A stretch of DNA of 64,000 nucleotides, taken from assembly GCF_042686175.1 (NCBI RefSeq), contig NZ_JBHUOR010000139.1, forward strand, positions 1 through 64,000, in the 5' to 3' direction. The position numbers and the translations under genes were made by a program. Positions 34,148-42,439 of the stretch are shown here, one piece after another. This stretch comes from Kurthia populi. Lineage in GTDB: Bacteria; Bacillota; Bacilli; Bacillales_A; Planococcaceae. The notes beneath the pieces are model-generated. The model saw nothing but the letters and a program-made list of their open reading frames with translations. It was not told where the DNA came from and made no database searches. Positions within the stretch are counted from its first letter, which is position 1. Each line of letters begins with the position of its first letter.

Positions 34148-34816
34148 TTATTCATCTTTCAGGCGTTTCACATACAATAGATAGGCGGCGATACAGGCAA
34201 TAATCGTCCAAATCGAAATGTTTATAATAACAGCTGGCGCACCTTTTTCACCTAAATCAAGTAGTAGTAGCTGTGCACTCGGTAAATAATCCGCTACTTT
34301 TAAAAATGGAAAACGGTCAGCAAAGCTACTTAGCATACTACCTAATGAGAAAATAAATAGTACAGGTAATACTGTCAATGTTGCTTCCATTACTGATTTC
34401 GCATACAGACCACAAATTGTACCAAGCGCAATAAATAAAATCGTCATCAAAATAAGGGCTATTGTCATCGGTGCATCCGGTACAAAATCCATCACAAAGG
34501 CAACTACTGCAATAATAAATGCCGTCATCACAAATACTAAACTGCTTTTACCAATTAAAATATCTAGTGGCGATGCCGGAGTTAAGGTCAGTGAACGCAA
34601 GGTATTGCGCTCTTTTTCCTCCGCAATTAACGTTGCCTGAACAAACGCTGTCAACATACCAAATGTTAAGTTTAATACGACAATAATGAATTCTTTTTCA
34701 AACATGGCGGCAAAAATAATCGGTGCCAATAACATAATCGAAATCGCATAATTACGTGTAAACTCTTTATAATCCTTCATAAAAATAGCCTGCATTCGTC
34801 TTATCGATAGATTCAT
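34148..34816 (-). CDS. ABC-2 type transporter permease
   Basis: Membrane subunit of an ABC exporter. 222 residues with about six hydrophobic segments and the ABC-2/CcmB-like pattern: MQAIFMKDYKEFTRNYAISIMLL at the N-terminus, then AEEKERNTLRSLTLTPASPLDILIGKS between the second and third segments. The ATG overlaps the stop of the ATPase gene (four bases), so the two are translated together. The substrate is unknown. Resembles NatB/YhaP-type or bacitracin-type exporters only in a general way. Confidence 0.85.
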   Translation of the reverse strand: MNLSIRRMQAIFMKDYKEFTRNYAISIMLLAPIIFAAMFEKEFIIVVLNLTFGMLTAFVQATLIAEEKERNTLRSLTLTPASPLDILIGKSSLVFVMTAFIIAVVAFVMDFVPDAPMTIALILMTILFIALGTICGLYAKSVMEATLTVLPVLFIFSLGSMLSSFADRFPFLKVADYLPSAQLLLLDLGEKGAPAVIINISIWTIIACIAAYLLYVKRLKDE

Positions 34817-35661
34817 ATTAAATCACTCCCTGTTACTTTCATAAAAATATCACCTAGCGTCGGTTCCTTCGTTAAAATACGCTGAATCATTCCCTGACGC
34901 ATCCACTCACTTACCTTTGTAGCTGTTTCTTCACCATTTAAAGCTAACTCATGTGAAGCGCCACCTTCTAACTCAACAACTATCAATTCCTCGCGGTACT
35001 GATCCTTTAGTTCCTCTACGGTACCAATCGCTTGAATCAGACCATCATGTAAAAAGGCTACACGATTACATAAATTTTCGGCTTCAGCCATATCATGTGT
35101 CGTTAAGAAAATGGTCGTTCCTTGCTCATTTAACGCACGTAATCCACGATAAATATGTGCCGTATTTGCTGGATCTAATGCTGAAGTCGGCTCATCTAAA
35201 AAAAGGATTTTTGGCTTATGCATAATGGTGCGGGCCAATGTTACACGCTGACGCATCCCTTTTGATAAATGCGTGACACGTTTTTTGCGATGCTCTGATA
35301 AATTAACAAAAGCAAGTGCTTCGTCTACCGCTTCCTTCGGCAAATTATATAAATCCCGGTATAACACTAAATTTTCTTGAATCGTCAACCGTTCATATAG
35401 ACCACTATTATCTGATAGCACACCAATTTCTTGACGCATCACAGGCTTCGTCATATCTTTTAACGAATGTCCTAGTAACGCTCCAGTCCCTGCATCTGGA
35501 CTAAGTTGTCCCGTTAATAATTTAATTAACGTCGTTTTCCCTGCGCCACTTGGACCAAGAAAACCAAAAATTTCACGTTCTTTAATCGAGAAGGTTACAT
35601 CATTTAATGCGGTTTGCTGCTTAAAATGCTTTTGAATATGCTGTACATCAACTGCTAGCAT
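34813..35661 (-). CDS. ABC exporter ATP-binding protein
   Basis: ATPase of the exporter. About 282 residues: Walker A GPSGAGKTTLIKL, Q-loop near VLSDNSGLYERL, signature LSKGMRQRVTLARTI, Walker B ILFLDEPTSALD and H-loop TTHD. I start at ATG 35661, where AAGGAG stands ten bases upstream; the frame stays open for 28 more codons through the inverted repeat but without a ribosome-binding site. The upstream neighbour is an ABC-like/LytTR fusion that probably regulates it. Confidence 0.92.
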   Translation of the reverse strand: MLAVDVQHIQKHFKQQTALNDVTFSIKEREIFGFLGPSGAGKTTLIKLLTGQLSPDAGTGALLGHSLKDMTKPVMRQEIGVLSDNSGLYERLTIQENLVLYRDLYNLPKEAVDEALAFVNLSEHRKKRVTHLSKGMRQRVTLARTIMHKPKILFLDEPTSALDPANTAHIYRGLRALNEQGTTIFLTTHDMAEAENLCNRVAFLHDGLIQAIGTVEELKDQYREELIVVELEGGASHELALNGEETATKVSEWMRQGMIQRILTKEPTLGDIFMKVTGSDLI

Positions 35662-35675
35662 GTCGCTCACTCCTT

Positions 35676-35699
35676 GTATTGTTTGTACCTCAACAATAC
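35676..35699. promoter_or_regulatory. Inverted repeat before the ABC exporter operon
   Basis: Perfect arms GTATTGTT and AACAATAC separated by eight bases, ending just upstream of the ribosome-binding site of the ATPase gene. Its place suggests an operator or an RNA hairpin near the translation start. The neighbouring LytTR-type protein is the obvious candidate binder, but this does not look like the classical LytTR direct-repeat site. Confidence 0.6.
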
Positions 35700-35794
35700 G
35701 CAACAAAAGCCCATCTGACTGCTGTTTTTTGCTTAACAGTAGCAAATACCGGCTGAATGGTACTTATTTTTCCGTAAAAAAGTTTCCCGGGAAA

Positions 35795-36709
35795 TTAAAT
35801 ATGTAGCAACTCTTTCAACTCTTGCAGCTTTGCTCTTGATAACGGCACAACAGCTTCTTTCCCTGTTGATAAGCGTAAGCTATAGCTATTTTTTGTCCAC
35901 GTAATAATCTCACGTATTTTTTGCAAGTTGACAATATACGAGCGATGACAACGATAAAAGCCATAGGTCTGCAATTTCGCTTCCATTTCTGTCAGCGTCA
36001 TTTGGCATATATAGCTCTCACCCGCCACATGGACATGTACAACACCTTCAATACTCTCAATAAAATCAATTTCAGGTGGATTAAATAAAATAACTTTATC
36101 ATTTTTCTTCGTCTTAATTTTCTCGACAACAAGTGGCTTTGAATTTTCTTCAACTACCTCATCCGCGTCATCCGAAATATCCATACTATGTAATCCTGTC
36201 TCATCTAAACGATAAATTTCGTCACAAGACAATACATCCTCTAAATTAGCCGATAAAATCACTATGTTTTTATGTTGTAAATCCTCAAACAATTGAAGTC
36301 CTTTTTGTCGTTCTGCATCCATTAATTCTAAAAAAGGTTCTTCTACAACAATTAATTGCTGTTCGGCAAAGCCTATGCGTAGCAACTTTAAAAAGGCTCG
36401 TTCACTTTCTGATAGTGAGCCTACCTTCATGCGTTTTATTTCTTCTAGTTGATAACGCTTTAGCCATTCTTTGTCCTGTTGCTTCGTCGTGCTCAATTGG
36501 CATAAAAACCGTACTGTCTCACGAACCGTTAGGCGCTCATAGTCTCCCTGATTCGCTGTGAAAATATAGCCTTCTCTATTGGCTAATTGCTGCAACAAGC
36601 TTTTTTTGCAGGCAACATTCGCATGAATGCCGATAAGCCCCCGTTTTATTGGTAAATGAAATGCTGGATAAATGATTTTTTGATGTTGAATCACTGTTGG
36701 AATATTCAT
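35795..36709 (-). CDS. Degenerate ABC ATPase fused to LytTR DNA-binding domain
   Basis: 304-residue regulator. Residues about 1-185 follow the order of an ABC ATPase, but key motifs are eroded: the Walker A place reads GIHANVACKKSLLQQL (no GxxGxGK), the signature place reads SLSESERAFLKLLRIGF and the Walker B place reads LIVVEEPFLEL. An acidic linker follows (DISDDADEVVEENS), then a C-terminal LytTR domain (about 205-304; DIDFIESIEGVVHVHV-like start, GFYRCHRSYIVNLQKIREI, AVVPLSRAKLQELKELL). It probably controls the ABC exporter genes just downstream, about 130 bases away. Similar fusions occur in Bacillales; the ATPase half here is likely a sensor rather than a pump motor (inference). Confidence 0.8.
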   Translation of the reverse strand: MNIPTVIQHQKIIYPAFHLPIKRGLIGIHANVACKKSLLQQLANREGYIFTANQGDYERLTVRETVRFLCQLSTTKQQDKEWLKRYQLEEIKRMKVGSLSESERAFLKLLRIGFAEQQLIVVEEPFLELMDAERQKGLQLFEDLQHKNIVILSANLEDVLSCDEIYRLDETGLHSMDISDDADEVVEENSKPLVVEKIKTKKNDKVILFNPPEIDFIESIEGVVHVHVAGESYICQMTLTEMEAKLQTYGFYRCHRSYIVNLQKIREIITWTKNSYSLRLSTGKEAVVPLSRAKLQELKELLHI

Positions 36710-36742
36710 GGATGGCCCCTTTCTTTTTCAATATTTTACCAC

Positions 36743-36772
36743 AAAAAAAGAACTAGCCTGAAAGCTAGTCCT
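36743..36772 (-). terminator. Terminator after the M42 aminopeptidase gene
   Basis: Minus strand ACTAGC, loop, GCTAGT with outer pairs, then seven T; eight bases after the stop at 36781. Confidence 0.8.
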
Positions 36773-36780
36773 TGTTCTAA

Positions 36781-37872
36781 TTAATCAAATGTAATGCGTT
36801 TCACTGTCTCAGCATCTAATTTTTTAATAACGGCTACAACTAAATCCACCGTATTATCGAAGTCATCACGATGTAAAATACCTGCATGTGAGTGAATATA
36901 GCGTGTTGCGATGCCGATTGATAATGCGGGTACACCATTCATCGTTAAATGAATTGATCCTGCATCCGTACCACCGCCAGGAATGGCTTCGTATTGGTAT
37001 GGAATATCATTTTCTTCCGCTGTCTCTACAACTAATTCACGTAGACCGCGGTGTGACACCATTGAGCCGTCATAAACGATAATTTGTGGTCCTTTACCAA
37101 TTTCACTTGCCGCTTCTGATTTCGAAATTCCCGGTGTATCGCCTGCAATACCAACATCAACCGCAAAACCGATATCTGGATTAATTTTATGTGTCGCTGT
37201 TTTTGAGCCACGTAAACCAACTTCTTCTTGTACAACACCACAGCCATACACTACATTTGGATGCTGTTCATCTTTTAAGCGTTTTAATACTTCAATTGCA
37301 ATCGCACAACCAATACGGTTATCCCATGCTTTTGCTAATAAATGTTTATCATTTTTCATGACAGTAAATTCGAAGTATGGTGCAATCATATCCCCTGGAC
37401 GAATACCCCATTCTTTTACTTCTTCATCTGATGTGGCACCTACATCAATAAACATGTCTTTAATTTCATATGTTTTTGACCGCTGTGCTGCCGGTAAAAT
37501 ATGTGGTGGTTTTGAACCGATAACACCGACAATTGTTTCCCCTTTTGATGTCACGATTTGAACACGTTGTGCAAGCATGACTTGACCCCACCAGCCGCCT
37601 ACCGTTTGAAATTTAATAAAGCCTTTTTCTGTAATTTGTGTTACCATAAAGCCGACTTCATCTAAATGTCCAGCCACCATAATTTTCGGACCATTGGCAT
37701 CGCCGACCTTCTTCGCGATAACTGAGCCTAAATTATCATGATCGATTTCATCCGCATAAGGTGTAATGTATTTTTCCATAACCTCACGTGATTCTTTTTC
37801 ATTTCCCGCAATGGCGCGTGCATCTGTTAACTCTTTTAGCATGTGCAATGTTTCATCTACTTGTTGTATCAT
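36781..37872 (-). CDS. M42 family metallo-aminopeptidase/endoglucanase-like
   Basis: Cytosolic dinuclear zinc aminopeptidase that trims peptides. About 363 residues with the M42 metal ligands in AGHLDEVGFMV, KAWDNRIGCAIAIEVL, GCGVVQEEVGLRGSKTA (the catalytic glutamate pair), AVDVGIAGDTPG and RYIHSHAG. AGGGG eight bases before ATG 37872 decides the start; the frame is open nine codons further without a ribosome-binding site. Similar to B. subtilis YsdC. It stands alone between terminators. Confidence 0.9.
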   Translation of the reverse strand: MIQQVDETLHMLKELTDARAIAGNEKESREVMEKYITPYADEIDHDNLGSVIAKKVGDANGPKIMVAGHLDEVGFMVTQITEKGFIKFQTVGGWWGQVMLAQRVQIVTSKGETIVGVIGSKPPHILPAAQRSKTYEIKDMFIDVGATSDEEVKEWGIRPGDMIAPYFEFTVMKNDKHLLAKAWDNRIGCAIAIEVLKRLKDEQHPNVVYGCGVVQEEVGLRGSKTATHKINPDIGFAVDVGIAGDTPGISKSEAASEIGKGPQIIVYDGSMVSHRGLRELVVETAEENDIPYQYEAIPGGGTDAGSIHLTMNGVPALSIGIATRYIHSHAGILHRDDFDNTVDLVVAVIKKLDAETVKRITFD

Positions 37873-37937
37873 CTTCGCATCCCCTTTATTTTTACTCATT
37901 CTTACTAATTATACTACGAAGTCCGAACTATCACATT

Positions 37938-37971
37938 AAAAAAACGACTCAGTATTACTAACCGAGTCGCA
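37938..37971 (-). terminator. Terminator after dut
   Basis: Minus strand CGACTCGG, loop, CTGAGTCG, then seven T (arms within 37945-37969), directly after the dut stop. Confidence 0.85.
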
Positions 37972-37976
37972 TTCGA

Positions 37977-38420
37977 TTAAAATTTGCCGCTTGAACCAAA
38001 GCCTGCTTCCTTACGATCTGACTCTAAATTTACAGGGCCTTCTTCCATCGTAATATTCATGACAGGTGCAATGACCATTTGAGCCATTTTCATGCCTTTT
38101 TCGACGATAAATTGTTCTTTCCCGTGGTTGATTAAAATAATCTTCACTTCGCCGCGGTACCCTGCATCAATTGTACCTGGTGCATTTAATACTGTCACAG
38201 CATGCTTCAGTGCTAAACCGCTACGTGGACGTACTTGCGCCTCTGTCCATTCAGGCAATTCCATACGAATTCCTGTAGCGATGCCACGTGATTCACCTGC
38301 TGGAATTACTACTTCTTCATTTGCAAATACGTCAAAACCTGCATCACTTGCATGCGCTTTATACGGAAGAATCGCATCTTCCGTTAATTTCTCTACTTTA
38401 AACGTTGTCACTGTCTTCAC
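37977..38420 (-). CDS. dut: Deoxyuridine 5'-triphosphate nucleotidohydrolase
   Basis: Hydrolyses dUTP to dUMP, which keeps uracil out of DNA and supplies thymidylate synthesis. 147 residues with the five motifs of trimeric dUTPases: motif 1 SDAGFDVFA, motif 2 RPRSGLALK, motif 3 GTIDAGYRGEVKIILIN, motif 4 KMAQMVIAP and the C-terminal arm KEAGFGSSGKF. It is a complete family member, though Bacillus chromosomes often carry dUTPase only in prophages. There are no phage genes nearby. Confidence 0.95.
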   Translation of the reverse strand: MKTVTTFKVEKLTEDAILPYKAHASDAGFDVFANEEVVIPAGESRGIATGIRMELPEWTEAQVRPRSGLALKHAVTVLNAPGTIDAGYRGEVKIILINHGKEQFIVEKGMKMAQMVIAPVMNITMEEGPVNLESDRKEAGFGSSGKF

Positions 38421-38471
38421 TCCTATCTACTTTATCGTAACGAAATTCGATAAAAAGAAAAAGACTTGAAT

Positions 38472-38504
38472 AAAAAAAGACTGCACCTTTTTAAGTACAG
38501 TCCT
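38472..38504 (-). terminator. Terminator after the GH25 lysozyme gene
   Basis: Minus strand GGACTGTAC, loop, GTGCAGTC, then seven T. Confidence 0.85.
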
Positions 38505-38509
38505 TCATT

Positions 38510-40237
38510 TTAATGATAAAGTGCTTTTTCTGCCCCAACAATTGAATGATCCGCTAACACAAATTTCGGATAGCCATTCGATGTGTACACAATACTTTTC
38601 ACAGCAAGTGATGTGTTTGCTGCAATTGTATTTGTGATTGATGCCTTACCAAAGTATAAACCATCATAGGCATATGTTGGTGACTTCGTTACAACTTGCT
38701 CGGGAATCTCTGTATAGAACTCATTAATATTCGATGCCACTTTTTGCATAATTGTTTTTTTCGCTGTCATATACTGCCCACTCGTTAATTTCAAACGTGG
38801 TACCCCACCACTTGAATAAGTCACAGCAGCTACTTTAATAATTTTATTTTTTGGAACGGCTTCACCACGTGTAGATGTACTAAATGCCATTGTTTTGTAT
38901 TTATACTCATCTTGCTTCACTAATACTGCATTGACATGATCTACAGATGTATAATAGTTTACTGGTGTCGCAGAATCTTTTACTTTTTGAACAACTGTTT
39001 TCTTTGCCGTCACATAACGACCATTTGAAAGTTTTAAACGTGGTGTACCACCAGCTGTATAGGAAATATCATTTACTTTAACAACTTTGCCCTTTTCGAT
39101 CGAATCTGCTTTTTTTGAATCTGTGAATTCAACACTTGTAAATGTCGCATTCGATTTTTTTAATAATGCATAGTTCACCTTATCTTTTGCTGTGTAATAA
39201 TCATCCACATCAATCGCTGGATTTACTTTTAAAACATATTTCTTGTTTGCTGTAATATAGCGTCCATTTGAGAGTTGTAAACGTGGTGTCCCATTAGCTG
39301 TCTTCACTACACGTTTTACTTTCACAATGTCACCTTTTTTAAGTGTACCTTTTTTCGTTTTTAATGCCGTTGTTGTAAACTGTGGAATGGACTGCTTTGT
39401 CACAATTTTACCTGGGTTCGTGTTGTAATAAGTCGTTGTTGTCGGCTTGCTTACTTGTGTCACCGATTCGCCTGTAAAGAAGCTTAGTGACACGCCTGAT
39501 GCAAGACGATTTAAATCAACGCCACCTGAAATCCCCGGCACACGACCACTATCTGTATACTGCCATAAATGATGCGCATGACTAGGTTTTTGTGAACTAT
39601 AACGCGGGATCCAAACAAAATCGAAATCTGACGTCTTTAAATTTAATTTACTATATAAGTGATTGGCTACATATAAGCCAACTTTTTTATTTGATAAGCT
39701 TCGTAATTCATCTACATAAGCCTCAACAATTGCACGCATTGTGTATGGTGTGCGCTCATTTGTAAATTCCTCTACATCTAACACATAAAATTTTGTGTTT
39801 TTTGAAGCACGATTATAAAAATTACGCGCTTCTGCACGTGCACTTGCAGGTGTGCTAGCTAATACATATGAATAAACACCAAATGGCACATCATACTTTG
39901 TTGCACTCTTTTCATACGAATCATGCATATAATCTTCCATGCCTGAACCATACTGTGTACGAATAATAACTAAGTCTAAAGATTTAGATGCTTTTGACCA
40001 ATCAATATTTCCTTGCCACTTTGAAATATCTGCAATGACAGGACTTGTTGATAATGGCTGAATAGCAGATTTCGGTGTCTCCGGACCATATTCCCAAGGC
40101 ACTGTACTTTCTGGTTTTGCTGTGTTTACATGCCCATCATTTTCTGCTGTTAATGTTTTTGCAGCAGCTTGCTCATATCCAATAAAAGAAATTGCAGCAA
40201 TAATTAAGCACACAACAAAATACTTCACTTTTCCCAT
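38510..40237 (-). CDS. Secreted GH25 lysozyme with four C-terminal cell-wall repeats
   Basis: Muramidase of 575 residues. Signal peptide about 1-26 (FVVCLIIAAISFIGYEQAAA-KT). The GH25 domain spans about 65-265: SPVIADISKWQGNIDW (catalytic Asp), FYVLDVEEF (Asp and Glu pair), LWQYTDSGRVPGISGGVDLN. Four repeats of about 75 residues follow (about 280-575), each beginning YYT/YYN and containing GTPRLQLSNGRYITANK or a variant; these fit the DUF5776 type found in wall hydrolases. The last copy is the most diverged. AGGAAGGAAAG precedes the ATG. Role is probably autolysis or wall turnover. Confidence 0.88.
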   Translation of the reverse strand: MGKVKYFVVCLIIAAISFIGYEQAAAKTLTAENDGHVNTAKPESTVPWEYGPETPKSAIQPLSTSPVIADISKWQGNIDWSKASKSLDLVIIRTQYGSGMEDYMHDSYEKSATKYDVPFGVYSYVLASTPASARAEARNFYNRASKNTKFYVLDVEEFTNERTPYTMRAIVEAYVDELRSLSNKKVGLYVANHLYSKLNLKTSDFDFVWIPRYSSQKPSHAHHLWQYTDSGRVPGISGGVDLNRLASGVSLSFFTGESVTQVSKPTTTTYYNTNPGKIVTKQSIPQFTTTALKTKKGTLKKGDIVKVKRVVKTANGTPRLQLSNGRYITANKKYVLKVNPAIDVDDYYTAKDKVNYALLKKSNATFTSVEFTDSKKADSIEKGKVVKVNDISYTAGGTPRLKLSNGRYVTAKKTVVQKVKDSATPVNYYTSVDHVNAVLVKQDEYKYKTMAFSTSTRGEAVPKNKIIKVAAVTYSSGGVPRLKLTSGQYMTAKKTIMQKVASNINEFYTEIPEQVVTKSPTYAYDGLYFGKASITNTIAANTSLAVKSIVYTSNGYPKFVLADHSIVGAEKALYH

Positions 40238-40424
40238 ATTACACTTTCCTTCCTCGAAACAATTTAGTATAAATGACTTAAAACTATTAATAATATAGTA
40301 CCATTTATACTCTTTTTTTACTTTAACAAAATGGTTACAAATTTATTACAATAGCTAGCAACTAATTCCACATTATAACATAGTTAGTAGAAACATTGGA
40401 GAATACACAGGATTTTTGCCACGC

Positions 40425-40560
40425 AAAGAGGCTTTGATATACGTATAAAAACAACCGTTCATATGAGCATAAAAAAACCGGAATCGCGCTGTAGCGCGGT
40501 TCCGGTTTTTCGTTGCGAACGCTAAAAAAGGAAAATGACGTGTTTTGTCCCAGCCTCTTC
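40425..40560. repeat. 135-bp repeated terminator element, copy 1 (after hmp)
   Basis: The ends are inverted repeats AAGAGGCT (40426-40433) and AGCCTCTT (40552-40559). The centre is a stem of 12 pairs (CCGGAATCGCGC with GCGCGGTTCCGG, 40478-40505) flanked by A and T runs, so it can terminate in both directions. Copy 2 at 44848-44980 differs at about a dozen positions. It lies directly downstream of hmp and supplies its terminator. The remaining bases of this gap, 40238-40424, show no gene. Confidence 0.85.
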
Positions 40561-40568
40561 TTTTGTTT

Positions 40569-41735
40569 TTATAGCGCCATTGCTGGACCAAAAAATTCAA
40601 AATGAATATTTTCTTTTGACATACCTAATGCTGTTAAGTGTTGAATCATCGCTTCCATGAAGCCAACTGGACCACATAAGTATACTTCGCCAGTTAAATC
40701 AACTTGTGCAGCTAAGAAGTCTTGGTCAATATGGCCTGATGCTGCTGTTGTTACAGGAACGTATGTCGCATTTTTACTTGGGAATGCAATGCCTAATAAT
40801 TCGCGTTCGAATGGGTGTAATGGAATATGAGATGCACTATGAATGAATTTCACTTTTGCATCATTTTCTTTTACTGCAGCTTGATACATTGCTACAAGTG
40901 GTGTAGCACCAACACCTGCTGCTAAAAATGTTACAGGTGTTCCTTTTGCTGTATTGTAAACGAAATCACCTGCTGGTACAGATACCATTAATTCATCACC
41001 CACATTTAAGTTTGCGTGTAAGTAATTTGAGACGACGCCAGCTGGTGTAGCTTGTTTTTCAGCTTTTACAGAAATACGGTATTCTTGACCGTTATACGCT
41101 TGTGATAATGAATATTGGCGGTTGTGTGTATATGGATGCCCCGGAATATTTACTTGTACAGAGATGTATTGACCTGGCAAATATTCTGGTAATGCCGCGC
41201 CATCTGCTGGTACTAAGTAAAATGATGTAATTAATTCATTTTCCACCACTTTTTTCGTTACTTTAAATGGTTTGAAGCCGCGATAGCCACCATCTTTTTG
41301 CTCTGCCTCTTGATATAAGACCTCTTCTGTTTGAATGAATGCATCTGCGATTACCCCATATGCTTCGCCCCATGCGCCTAAGATTTCATCCGTTGCAGCA
41401 TCACCTAAAACTTCTTTAATTGCTGCAAGTAAAAATTGTCCAACGATTGGATAATGTTCCGGTAAAATTCCTAATGAGCGGTGTTTTTGGCCGATTTGAT
41501 GAACAACTGGTAGGATCGCTTCTAAGTTTTCAATATTGACTGCTGCAGCATAAACTGTATTTGCTAAAGCTGTTTGTTGACGCCCTTTTGATTGATTTGT
41601 ATGGTTGAAAATATTTAATAGTTCAGGATGTGCTTCAAATAAATTTTTATAAAATGTTTTTGTAATAGTAACACCATGTACTTCTAATACTGGAGCAGTT
41701 GATTTAATAATGTTCATTGTTTGTTGTGATAACAT
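40569..41735 (-). CDS. hmp: Flavohaemoglobin, nitric oxide dioxygenase
   Basis: Converts NO and oxygen to nitrate using NAD(P)H; cytosolic. About 388 residues: globin domain (1-140) with distal Tyr-Gln region FYKNLF/FNHTNQ and proximal-side HQIGQKHRSLGI; FAD domain with RQYSLSQAYNG; NAD domain with FLAAGVGATPLVAMY and VYLCGPVGFMEAM. The frame starts at GTG 41744, but ATG 41735 has the better spacing from AGAGAGG. Two NsrR operators and a promoter lie upstream, and nsrR is the divergent neighbour. Confidence 0.95.
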   Translation of the reverse strand: MLSQQTMNIIKSTAPVLEVHGVTITKTFYKNLFEAHPELLNIFNHTNQSKGRQQTALANTVYAAAVNIENLEAILPVVHQIGQKHRSLGILPEHYPIVGQFLLAAIKEVLGDAATDEILGAWGEAYGVIADAFIQTEEVLYQEAEQKDGGYRGFKPFKVTKKVVENELITSFYLVPADGAALPEYLPGQYISVQVNIPGHPYTHNRQYSLSQAYNGQEYRISVKAEKQATPAGVVSNYLHANLNVGDELMVSVPAGDFVYNTAKGTPVTFLAAGVGATPLVAMYQAAVKENDAKVKFIHSASHIPLHPFERELLGIAFPSKNATYVPVTTAASGHIDQDFLAAQVDLTGEVYLCGPVGFMEAMIQHLTALGMSKENIHFEFFGPAMAL

Positions 41736-41768
41736 GTTCGACACGTCCTCTCTTCTTTTAACACCTTT

Positions 41769-41797
41769 AATATACTCCGCTAAAGTTTTAAAAGCAA
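41769..41797 (-). promoter_or_regulatory. SigA-type promoter of hmp
   Basis: Minus strand -35 TTGCTT (41792-41797), 17-base spacer and -10 TATATT (41769-41774). The proximal NsrR site overlaps the -35. Confidence 0.7.
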
Positions 41798-41814
41798 TAT
41801 ATAAAATACATCTT
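41792..41814. promoter_or_regulatory. NsrR operator 2, on the hmp -35
   Basis: A 23-base segment ending AAAATACATCTT. By my alignment it matches 19 of 23 positions of the known NsrR consensus (AAGATGYATTT, N, AAATRCATCTT). It overlaps the hmp -35 hexamer and lies 31 bases from operator 1, about three helical turns. Confidence 0.7.
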
Positions 41815-41822
41815 TAACAGAA

Positions 41823-41845
41823 AAGACATATTTTAAATACATCTT
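41823..41845. promoter_or_regulatory. NsrR operator 1 between hmp and nsrR
   Basis: AAGACATATTTT followed by AAATACATCTT matches the known NsrR consensus at 21 of 23 positions by direct alignment. It sits between the two divergent genes and can act on both. Confidence 0.8.
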
Positions 41846-41905
41846 TAAATACAAGACTCTTTTTCATTGCTCTGTTATACTATCTATGAATAGGTGGTGA
41901 ATCAA

Positions 41906-42343
41906 GTGCGATTAACATTGTACACAGACTATTCATTGCGAGTTCTTTTATTTCTTGGTGCTAAAGAGCCTGACGCTTTATCAACAATTAAAGAAATTTC
42001 AGATGCGTATGGTATTTCAAAAAATCATTTAATGAAAGTATCGCATGAGCTTGGTAAGATGGGCTATGTCGAAACGATTCGAGGTCGTGGCGGTGGTATT
42101 CGTCTTGCAAAACGCCCAGAAGAAATTGGAATAGGCGAAGTCGTCCGTCAAACAGAGGAAGATTTCTATTTAGTCGATTGTTTTAATCCCGAATCAATCG
42201 GGTGCGTAATCTCTCCAGTCTGTAATTTAAAAGGTGCTTTAAATAAAGCACTTCACGCATATATAACGGTACTTGATGAATATAAGCTAAGTGATTTTCT
42301 TCATAACAAACAGGAAATTGCCGCATTATTATTCAATGAGTAA
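41906..42343 (+). CDS. nsrR: Rrf2-family nitric-oxide-sensing repressor NsrR
   Basis: Iron-sulfur repressor inactivated by NO. About 145 residues with a winged helix (TLYTDYSLRVLLFLG, YGISKNHLMKVSHELGKMGYVETIRGRGGGIRLA) and three cysteines in DCFNPESIGCVISPVC, spaced C-x7-C-x5-C as in B. subtilis NsrR (4Fe-4S type). GTG at 41906 has AGGTGG eight bases upstream and gives the usual N-terminus (MRLTLYTDYS); two earlier GTG codons are less well placed. Divergent from hmp, its classical target. Confidence 0.93.
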   Translation: MRLTLYTDYSLRVLLFLGAKEPDALSTIKEISDAYGISKNHLMKVSHELGKMGYVETIRGRGGGIRLAKRPEEIGIGEVVRQTEEDFYLVDCFNPESIGCVISPVCNLKGALNKALHAYITVLDEYKLSDFLHNKQEIAALLFNE

Positions 42344-42350
42344 ATGAAAG

Positions 42351-42380
42351 GACTTAAGCCATGTGCTTAAGTCTTTTTTT
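42351..42380 (+). terminator. Terminator of nsrR
   Basis: GACTTAAGC, short loop, GCTTAAGTC, then seven T, directly after the nsrR stop. Confidence 0.9.
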
Positions 42381-42384
42381 ACGC

Positions 42385-42416
42385 AAAAAAAGGCGCAATC
42401 CTAAGATTGCGCCTTT
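42385..42416 (-). terminator. Terminator of infC-rpmI-rplT
   Basis: Minus strand AGGCGCAATC, loop, GATTGCGCCT, then seven T, downstream of rplT. Confidence 0.92.
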
Positions 42417-42439
42417 TAAAGAAGCATCGGTGCTTCTAA

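Noticed and set aside
37977..40237. dUTPase plus lysozyme as a prophage remnant
   Set aside because: No phage structural, integrase or holin genes nearby; each gene has its own terminator and the lysozyme has a signal peptide and wall repeats.
40373..40600. 75-codon minus-strand frame
   Set aside because: It runs through the repeated terminator element and the end of hmp; the stem sequence makes coding use unlikely.
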